Source: a virus. Taken from it: 49,784 nt of DNA. Positions 44,689-49,784 of this stretch are shown piece after piece. The translations under genes and the position numbers were made by a program. Below the pieces are notes generated by a model. That model was not told the origin of the DNA and made no database searches. It saw only the letters and a program-made list of their open reading frames with translations. Location of the stretch: the IMG/VR virus record IMGVR_UViG_3300027309_000020, positions 1 to 49,784 of that record; one strand, written 5' to 3'. Numbering within the stretch: the first letter of the stretch is position 1; each line of letters begins with the position of its first letter.

Positions 44689-45602
44689 GCATTTCATCGC
44701 TCGTCGTCATCGCGCCGCTTGTTGTTACGCCGGCCATGCTGGTGAGCACGAATGTGCCCGAGACAGACTATCCAGAGTGGGCGGCCGGCACGACCTACAC
44801 GAAGGGCCAGCGGGTGATCCTTGCCGCCCAGCACAAAGTCTACGAGAGCACGGCGGACAGCAACACGGGGAACAACCCCACGACGCCGTCTTCCGAGCCC
44901 AAGTGGGTCGAGGTCGGGCCGACAAACCGCTGGCGTCCTTTCGATAAGTCGGTCAGCAGTCAGGTCAAGCAGGCCAACAACATCAGCTATCGGATCAAGC
45001 CGGGCCAGGCGATCACATCGCTCGGCTTGCTCAACGTCACGGGTGCCACGAGCATCCGGGTGCGGTTGATTGATCCGACGTTCGGCACCGTCTACGACAA
45101 GACAACCGCGATGTCTCCAGTACCTGTTGCTGTGGGCTGGTGGGAGTGGTTTTTTGGGGAGCGGCGCACTCCGACGCAAGCCCTCTTGCAGGACCTGCCC
45201 AGCTTCCCGGCTGCCGACGTCCTGATCGATGTCACCGGCACGGCTGACCTGGCTGTTGGCGTGATCTTGATGGGGCAGCGCCGCACGTTCTCGCTCGGCG
45301 TCAAGTCGGGCGCGCGTGTGAGCTTCCAGGACTACTCGATCAAGGATCGCAACGAGTTCGGCGACGTCATCCTGCTGGAGCGCGGATTCGCCAGGCGCGC
45401 GGCCTTCCAGATGCTTCTGTCCTCCAAGGAAGTCGATGCGTTCAACGACTTCCTGATTTCGGTGCGGGCCACGCCGTGCCTCTGGATTGGCTCCGGTCGA
45501 TTCGAGGCAACGGTGGTCTATGGGTTCTGCAAGAACTACGAAATTCTTCTCTCTTACTACGACTATGCAGACTCCGAGTTGGAGCTGGAAGGGCTGACAT
45601 GA
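44685..45602 (+). CDS. Tail tip protein with carbohydrate-binding-like module
   Basis: A 305-aa protein after the tape measure gene, place of the distal tail component. Residues 28-70 (YPEWAAGTTYTKGQRVILAA, then VYESTADSNTGNNPT) are a CBM5/12-type small carbohydrate-binding fold with conserved Trp/Tyr. The remainder is beta-rich, ending YADSELELEGLT, as in tail tip proteins of this phage type. GGGGG-rich RBS and ATGA overlap. Probably touches cell-surface sugar. Confidence 0.75.
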   Translation: MSISSLVVIAPLVVTPAMLVSTNVPETDYPEWAAGTTYTKGQRVILAAQHKVYESTADSNTGNNPTTPSSEPKWVEVGPTNRWRPFDKSVSSQVKQANNISYRIKPGQAITSLGLLNVTGATSIRVRLIDPTFGTVYDKTTAMSPVPVAVGWWEWFFGERRTPTQALLQDLPSFPAADVLIDVTGTADLAVGVILMGQRRTFSLGVKSGARVSFQDYSIKDRNEFGDVILLERGFARRAAFQMLLSSKEVDAFNDFLISVRATPCLWIGSGRFEATVVYGFCKNYEILLSYYDYADSELELEGLT

Positions 45603-46621
45603 CAGACATCGTTACGCCAACCCCGATTTATGCGCTGCCGCCGGCACCGTCTCCCGGGGACACGCCGGCAGAGTTCAATGCAAAGAGCTTCCCGTTTGTC
45701 GCGGCCGAGGTTGCCATGGTGCCGCAGATCAACACTGCGGCGGCCCAGACGAACCAGAACGCCACAGCGGCCAATGAACGAGCGATCGCGGCTGATGCCT
45801 CGGCGGATGCAGCTGCGGTCGAGGCAGATCTGGCTATGGGATATCGCAACACGGCCAACGCTGCAGCCGGGACCGCAACAACCCAGGCGGGGATTGCCAC
45901 AGGTGCGGCCGGCACGGCAACAACTCAGGCTGGACTTGCCAGCACTGCGCGCACGGGTGCCGAAACGGCCCGAAGTGGCGCCGAAGCTGCACGCGATGCC
46001 TCAGTCACCGCCAAGGGACAGTCCGAGGCGGCGCGCGACGCAGCCCAGGCCTACCGCGACCAGGCCGAAGTCTTCGCAAGCGGCCAGCTCAAGGGCAGCA
46101 GCACGACGAGCGTGACGCCCGGGGCTGGTGCCAAGAGCTTTGCGATAGAGCCCTCTCGCTCTTTTGTGACGGGCATGTACCTGGTGTCCACATCCACCAG
46201 CGATCCAGCAACGAGGATGAGCGGCTACGTGCAGAGCTATGACGCCGGCACAGGCGCTCTGGTCATCGGCGTGGACACGTTCGCTGGTGCGTCGGCAAAA
46301 GCGGACTGGGTGATCGGCGTGGCCGCGCCTGGGGCCTCGGACTCGATGACTGTGCAGGTCATCACGGCGAGCGCGAATGCCGTGCCGGGGGTGTTTTACA
46401 TCTTCGCGACTGCCGGGGTCACCCTCACGATTCCCACGAACTTCAGTGCGGGCCAGACGTTCGGCTTCGGCATGTCGCGCGCGATCACCACGGCAAACAT
46501 CAACTGGCAGAGCAACAAGCTCAAGGGCCGCAGCCCTGGCGTGATGCAGCTCCTGTCGCAAAACGACACGGCGGTATGCCGCTGGACCAATTCAACTGAT
46601 GGATTCATGGAGGCCGCATGA
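45599..46621 (+). CDS. Tail fibre-like protein with Ala-rich coiled coil
   Basis: A 340-aa protein. After an N-terminal anchor (TPIYALPPAPSPGDTPAEFN), residues 45-155 are Ala-rich heptad-like repeats with Asn/Gln/Thr (AAQTNQNATAANERAIAADA, GTATTQAGIATGAAGTATTQ), a trimeric fibre stalk. Residues 165-340 are a beta-rich domain. Such stalk-plus-head layouts are typical of receptor-binding fibres. The adhesin gene next to it probably supplies the tip. Confidence 0.78.
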   Translation: MTDIVTPTPIYALPPAPSPGDTPAEFNAKSFPFVAAEVAMVPQINTAAAQTNQNATAANERAIAADASADAAAVEADLAMGYRNTANAAAGTATTQAGIATGAAGTATTQAGLASTARTGAETARSGAEAARDASVTAKGQSEAARDAAQAYRDQAEVFASGQLKGSSTTSVTPGAGAKSFAIEPSRSFVTGMYLVSTSTSDPATRMSGYVQSYDAGTGALVIGVDTFAGASAKADWVIGVAAPGASDSMTVQVITASANAVPGVFYIFATAGVTLTIPTNFSAGQTFGFGMSRAITTANINWQSNKLKGRSPGVMQLLSQNDTAVCRWTNSTDGFMEAA

Positions 46622-47403
46622 GCGTTTTTAGCGAATATTTCGGTGGCGGCGGTGGCAAGCTGCGCTACCAAGATTTCCCTTCATCGGGAACATTCACGCC
46701 GCCGGCTACGCTGGTTGCCAATGGCGGCCAGTGCTTTGTGCTCATCGTCGGCGGAGGTGGCGGCGGAGGTTGCCAGCAAAGCGGTGCGGGCGGCGGTGGT
46801 GGCGGCGGCGCAGTCGTGCAGCTGTACATGACCATCACAGCCGCCGCGACCGTCACGGTAGGTGCTGGGGGCGCTGGCGCATCGACCTTCGGCATGGGGG
46901 GCAACGGCTCCGCGTCGTCTGTGGGCTCAGTAAGCGCGCCAGGTGGCGGCGGCGGTGGCGGCAGCGTGTCGGGCTCCTATGGAGTCGGCAACAGTGGAGG
47001 CTGTGGTGGCGGTGGCTCTGCGTCTGGCGCGGGCGGCGGTGGTGGTGGCATGGGAGGTTCCGGCATCCCGCCGACGGTGGTCGGCAGCACGTTCGCGCAA
47101 GGCGGAGCTGGCACATACGGCGGTGCTGGCGCGCGCGGAGGATCTGGCGCGATGACGGACTCATCGCATGGCGGCATCGGCTTGGCCGGATACGGCGGCG
47201 GAGGTGGTGGTGGCGGCGGATCTGTCGCCGCATCCCCGGGCGGCAATGGCCTGTCCGGGGGCGGCAATGGTGCCACTGCGGGCACGACTGCTGCGACTGC
47301 AGGCCGCGCAAACAGCGGTGGCGGTGGCGGTGGTGGCGGCACGGGCGGCACAGCAGGTGCCAACGGTGGCTCGGGATTCGTGCGGATCGGGTGGTACGAA
47401 TGA
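46618..47403 (+). CDS. Glycine-rich adhesin-like protein
   Basis: A 261-aa protein in which poly-Gly runs (up to nine Gly) alternate with short aliphatic or Ser/Thr-rich segments. The start (MSVFSEYFGGGGGKLRYQDF), FVLIVGGGGGGG and the end GANGGSGFVRIGWYE are folded edges. Glycine-rich tip adhesins with polyglycine-II type packing are known from T-even gp38 and related phage fibres; this is the same style. RBS GGAGG, ATGA overlap with the fibre gene. It likely determines receptor choice. Confidence 0.72.
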   Translation: MSVFSEYFGGGGGKLRYQDFPSSGTFTPPATLVANGGQCFVLIVGGGGGGGCQQSGAGGGGGGGAVVQLYMTITAAATVTVGAGGAGASTFGMGGNGSASSVGSVSAPGGGGGGGSVSGSYGVGNSGGCGGGGSASGAGGGGGGMGGSGIPPTVVGSTFAQGGAGTYGGAGARGGSGAMTDSSHGGIGLAGYGGGGGGGGGSVAASPGGNGLSGGGNGATAGTTAATAGRANSGGGGGGGGTGGTAGANGGSGFVRIGWYE

Positions 47404-47834
47404 TCAAAGACTACGCACTCATCAAGGACGGCCGCGTTGCGCAAGTCATCGTCGCCGATGCTGGCTTTGTGGCCGGCATTCAAGACATGTGGGACCACAT
47501 CGAGCCGGCATCGGCAGGGGCTGGTGTCGGCTGGGCATGGACAGCGGAGGGGTTTGAGCCTCCTCCGCCAGGTCCGCCACCACCGCCGCCGCCTGCTCCA
47601 CACAGCTGCACCCGTCGCCAGGGCCAGCTCGCGTTGCTGAGTTACGGGTTGCTCGATGACGCGGAGGCGGCAATTGCTGCCATCGCTGACCCAATGGGCC
47701 GGCGCGCCGCGCAGATCGAGTACGACGCGGACACGTGGGAGCGAAGCAACCCGTTCCTCGTGCAGCTCTGGACGCAGATCGGCGGAACACCAGCATCGCT
47801 CGATGAAGCCTTCGCACTCGCTGTGACGCTCTGA
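47400..47834 (+). CDS. Tail fibre accessory/assembly protein
   Basis: A 144-aa protein starting MIKDYALIKDGRVAQVIVAD, with WTAEGFEPPPPGPPPPPPPA as a poly-Pro hinge (residues about 47-66), then helices (RQGQLALLSYGLLDDAEAAI, WERSNPFLVQLWTQIG). The 'YALIKDGRV..VI' start is common in small genes behind phage fibres, taken as assembly chaperones. ATGA overlap with the adhesin gene. The role is from position. Confidence 0.68.
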   Translation: MIKDYALIKDGRVAQVIVADAGFVAGIQDMWDHIEPASAGAGVGWAWTAEGFEPPPPGPPPPPPPAPHSCTRRQGQLALLSYGLLDDAEAAIAAIADPMGRRAAQIEYDADTWERSNPFLVQLWTQIGGTPASLDEAFALAVTL

Positions 47835-47852
47835 CCGACACCACTCCACAAC

Positions 47853-47874
47853 AACCCGCTTCGGCGGGTTTTTT
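47853..47874 (+). terminator. Terminator between tail and lysis genes
   Basis: AACCCGC, TTCG loop, GCGGGTT (47853-47870) with TTTT continuing. The endolysin start is 20 bases downstream. Confidence 0.9.
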
Positions 47875-47893
47875 CATGTCCGAAAGGAACCCC

Positions 47894-48307
47894 ATGAGCA
47901 CCCCACGCGGTATCCGCAACAACAACCCCGGCAACATCGACCGCACTGCAGAGAAGTGGCAGGGCATGGCGGCTGACCAATCCAGCGATTCGCGCTTCGT
48001 GGTGTTCTCTGCGCCGGTCTGGGGCCTGCGCGCCCTGGCCAAGGTGCTTCTGAGCTATCAGCGCAAGCACGGCCTGCGCACGCCTGCAGCGATCATTGGC
48101 CGCTGGGCGCCGCCCGTCGAGAACGATACCGGCGCCTACGCGCGCCAGGTGGCAAAGGCGCTGGGCGTCGGCGTCGGTGACCAGATCGACCTGCAGCAGC
48201 CCGAAACGCTCCAGCGCATCCTGCCCGCCATCGTCCAGCACGAGAACGGCCAGCAGCCATACCCTGCGGCCCTGATTGCCGAGGCCGTGCGCCTTGCGCT
48301 GGAGTAA
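47894..48307 (+). CDS. Endolysin, lytic-transglycosylase-like
   Basis: A 137-aa protein with the N-terminal STPRGIRNNNPGNIDRTAEK motif of the phage lysozyme-like family often called 'structural protein P5', which cleaves peptidoglycan. W29 and the central WGLRALAKVLLSYQRKHG are typical. ATG 47894 has GAAAGGA; an ATG 18 bases upstream lies in the terminator T-tract. No signal peptide is present, so it needs a holin. Short but complete for the family. Confidence 0.8.
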   Translation: MSTPRGIRNNNPGNIDRTAEKWQGMAADQSSDSRFVVFSAPVWGLRALAKVLLSYQRKHGLRTPAAIIGRWAPPVENDTGAYARQVAKALGVGVGDQIDLQQPETLQRILPAIVQHENGQQPYPAALIAEAVRLALE

Positions 48308-48313
48308 CAGCGC

Positions 48314-48694
48314 ATGGATGCACCAGATCTCAACAGCCTACCAGGCGGCCCCTTGGGTGCGCTCACGGCCGCCCTTGCTGCAATCAGCGGCGGCTTCATC
48401 TTCCTGCGGCAGTACCTGAGCCGCGGCGCTGCTGACCGTGCAGACGATGCAGGCCGGGTCTCGGCCATCAACGTCTACAAGGAGCTGCTGGAGGCAGAGC
48501 GAGCCGCCCGCGCCTTGGCCGACAAGCGCGCCGACGACTTCGCGCGTGAGCGCAACGAGGCCATCACGATGATGGGCAAGCTGCAGGGCCAGCTCGAAGG
48601 CATGCAGCGACAGCTGCAGCAGGCCACCGAGGAAATTGCAGGCCTGGAAAACCGGGTCCGCCAACTCACGGAGCAAGTCCATGCAAAAAGCTGA
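48314..48694 (+). CDS. Holin-like or accessory lysis protein, one TM plus coiled coil
   Basis: A 126-aa protein with a membrane helix at about residues 14-34 (LGALTAALAAISGGFIFLRQ) and then a long charged coiled coil (YKELLEAERAARALADKRAD, LEGMQRQLQQATEEIAGLEN). With the endolysin just before it and spanins after, a holin or lysis accessory role is plausible. One TM with a long cytoplasmic coiled coil is unlike classical small holins, so I keep this tentative. Confidence 0.55.
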   Translation: MDAPDLNSLPGGPLGALTAALAAISGGFIFLRQYLSRGAADRADDAGRVSAINVYKELLEAERAARALADKRADDFARERNEAITMMGKLQGQLEGMQRQLQQATEEIAGLENRVRQLTEQVHAKS

Positions 48695-49091
48695 TTTGCA
48701 CAAGGCGCGCGACCTGGCCACCGGCCTGCTGCTGCTGGCCACGCTGCTGGGCAGTGGCGCCGGTCTGGGCTACTGGCTCGGCACAGAGAACATGCGCACT
48801 CTGCTGGTGGAGGCGCGGCAGGCGCACGTCGATGAGATCGGACGGCTGCAAGAGGCGCATCGGACTGCGCTGCAGGCCGTGTCTGGGACGTTGCAGCGCG
48901 CGGCGGCCGACACCGCCCAGGCGGCAGACACGGCGGCAGCAGCGGCAGAGACGGCCCAAGGCGCGGCGGCCATTGCGGGGAAGGCGGCCAAGGCTGCAGG
49001 CCTGCCAGCGGCAGCCATAGAGCGTGACCGCAAGGCTATCAACTCGACTATTCAGCGCGCGAATGAGCGCATCGGGGAGGGCCAGCGATGA
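48681..49091 (+). CDS. Inner-membrane coiled-coil protein, i-spanin-like
   Basis: A 136-aa protein: membrane anchor at residues 12-34 (ATGLLLLATLLGSGAGLGYW) followed by an Ala-rich coiled coil to the end, the architecture of i-spanins. It overlaps by 4 bases a lipoprotein gene (49088-49309), also a spanin-pair hallmark. A second, more typical Rz/Rz1 pair follows, so this may be a separate complex or a lysis regulator. GGAG RBS. Confidence 0.6.
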   Translation: MQKADLHKARDLATGLLLLATLLGSGAGLGYWLGTENMRTLLVEARQAHVDEIGRLQEAHRTALQAVSGTLQRAAADTAQAADTAAAAAETAQGAAAIAGKAAKAAGLPAAAIERDRKAINSTIQRANERIGEGQR

Positions 49092-49309
49092 TCCGCATAC
49101 CCTTCCTTGCGCTGCTGTTGGTCGGCTGTGCCGAGGCCCCGCAGCCGCCCGCGCCCGCGCCTGCGGAGCTCCACGTCATCGAGGTGCGCCGCGAGTGCCC
49201 GCCACTGCCCGAGCTGCGCGCCGGGGCATCGGGCGTAGAGCGCCGCATCCACACCCAAACCATCGTCCGGATGTACGCGGCGTGCGCAGGAGGCTCCCAT
49301 GATCGCTGA
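49088..49309 (+). CDS. Small lipoprotein, o-spanin-like
   Basis: A 73-aa protein with a short signal peptide and lipobox LVGC (C14), then a Pro-rich stretch (APQPPAPAPAEL) as in Rz1-type outer-membrane spanins. The mature part is about 60 aa with two further Cys. It overlaps the coiled-coil gene before it and the Rz gene after it. It could pair with either. Outer-membrane lipoprotein by inference. Confidence 0.62.
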   Translation: MIRIPFLALLLVGCAEAPQPPAPAPAELHVIEVRRECPPLPELRAGASGVERRIHTQTIVRMYAACAGGSHDR

Positions 49310-49784
49310 CAAGCTGAAGGCCTACGGCTGGCAGGCACTGGCCCTGGTCCTGGCGGCCTTGCTGGCTTGGCAGGCCGTCGCGCGCCTCGGCGCCGAGCGC
49401 GATGCGGCCCTGGCCCGCGCCGAACTGGCCGGCGCGCGAGAGGCGGCGGCCACGGCCGCGCGCCAAGCATCTGAGAAATACCGCGATCTGGAGGACAAGC
49501 ACCGTGACGACATCCGCACCATCGACACCCAGGCCCGGCAGGAGCTTGCGCGTTCTGCAGCTGACGCTGACGCTGCCCGCGCTGCTGCTGGCCGGCTGCG
49601 CGGCGACCTCGCCGACTACATCACCGCCCACCGTGCCGCCGCCCAGGCTCGCGCCGCTGCCGGACAGTGCACGCCAGACACCGCAGCCCTCGATCTGCTC
49701 GCCGAGCTGCAGCGCCGCGCTGACGAGCGAGCGGGAGCGCTGGCGCGCATTGCTGACGACGCCCGCCACCGAGGCAGCGCCTGC
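49299..49784 (+). CDS. Rz: Rz-like i-spanin (DUF2514-like), 3' end cut by the window
   Basis: At least 162 aa: one membrane helix (residues 10-27; GWQALALVLAALLAWQAVAR) and a long Ala/Arg/Glu coiled coil in the periplasm, ending GSAC at the window edge with no stop yet. With an outer-membrane partner it fuses the two membranes at lysis. GGAGG precedes ATG 49299. A lipoprotein gene is nested in its +1 frame (49504 on), the exact arrangement of lambda Rz/Rz1. Confidence 0.85.
   Translation, partial: MIADKLKAYGWQALALVLAALLAWQAVARLGAERDAALARAELAGAREAAATAARQASEKYRDLEDKHRDDIRTIDTQARQELARSAADADAARAAAGRLRGDLADYITAHRAAAQARAAAGQCTPDTAALDLLAELQRRADERAGALARIADDARHRGSAC
49504..49784 (+). CDS. Rz1: Nested Rz1-like o-spanin, 3' end cut by the window
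   Basis: In the +1 frame of Rz, GTG 49504 has GGAGG 9 bases upstream. The product has a basic n-region, hydrophobic QLTLTLPALLLAGC with lipobox Cys at residue 32, and a Pro-rich mature part (TSPTTSPPTVPPPRLAPLPD). These are the defining features of Rz1, and wholly embedded Rz1 genes are well known. The frame is open to the window end (at least 93 codons). Confidence 0.8.
   Translation, partial: MTTSAPSTPRPGRSLRVLQLTLTLPALLLAGCAATSPTTSPPTVPPPRLAPLPDSARQTPQPSICSPSCSAALTSERERWRALLTTPATEAAP

Overview
The window is almost entirely one temperate, long-tailed (siphovirus-type) prophage. Base composition is high in G+C, ribosome binding sites are strong GGAGG types, and the gene set fits a prophage of a betaproteobacterium, probably a Burkholderiales/Comamonadaceae host; the host assignment is inference, because no host gene is visible. 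The left edge is the integrase stop codon. The right edge cuts the Rz-type spanin gene, so the attachment sites and right end lie outside.

Layout. 1-10938 (minus strand) is the early left arm: int, xis, a Lar-type anti-restriction protein, an ASCH-like protein, a lambda-Exo/YqaJ nuclease with RecT, and many tightly overlapped small genes (zinc-finger, membrane, lipoprotein, coiled-coil), including one built on ten 27-bp repeats. This arm reads from a clear pL promoter at 11511-11539, through a leader with a boxA-like element and several intrinsic terminators, so antitermination is likely. 11941-15352 is the lysogeny/cargo segment: a Fic-domain protein (plus strand), a small membrane protein and a large lipoprotein (minus strand, AT-richer), and a CI/LexA-type repressor. 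Three operator-like palindromes lie at pL and three at pR, with nearly the same spacing.

15437-23200 (plus strand) is the early right arm: Cro-like protein, a replication initiator with candidate iterons inside it, DnaB helicase, Rha, an HNH-like protein, NinB, NinG and a zinc-finger protein in the position of a Q antiterminator. It is followed by a promoter, about 630 bases of highly structured DNA with no convincing gene, and a terminator. This is the best candidate in the window for an undescribed element (a large phage RNA).

23893-49784 (plus strand) is the late region: a GIY-YIG/T5orf172 protein, small genes, a metallopeptidase, terminase (DUF2280 small subunit and TerL), DUF4055 portal, Mu F-like head protein, scaffold, P22-type coat protein, connectors, tail tube, tail chaperones joined by a -1 frameshift on GGGAAAC, a 1,864-residue tape measure, tail tip and fibre genes, a glycine-rich adhesin, endolysin and lysis genes with a nested Rz1. 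Intrinsic terminators sit just upstream of many late genes, which again implies processive antitermination. Three minus-strand small genes interrupt the plus-strand operons and look like cargo genes.
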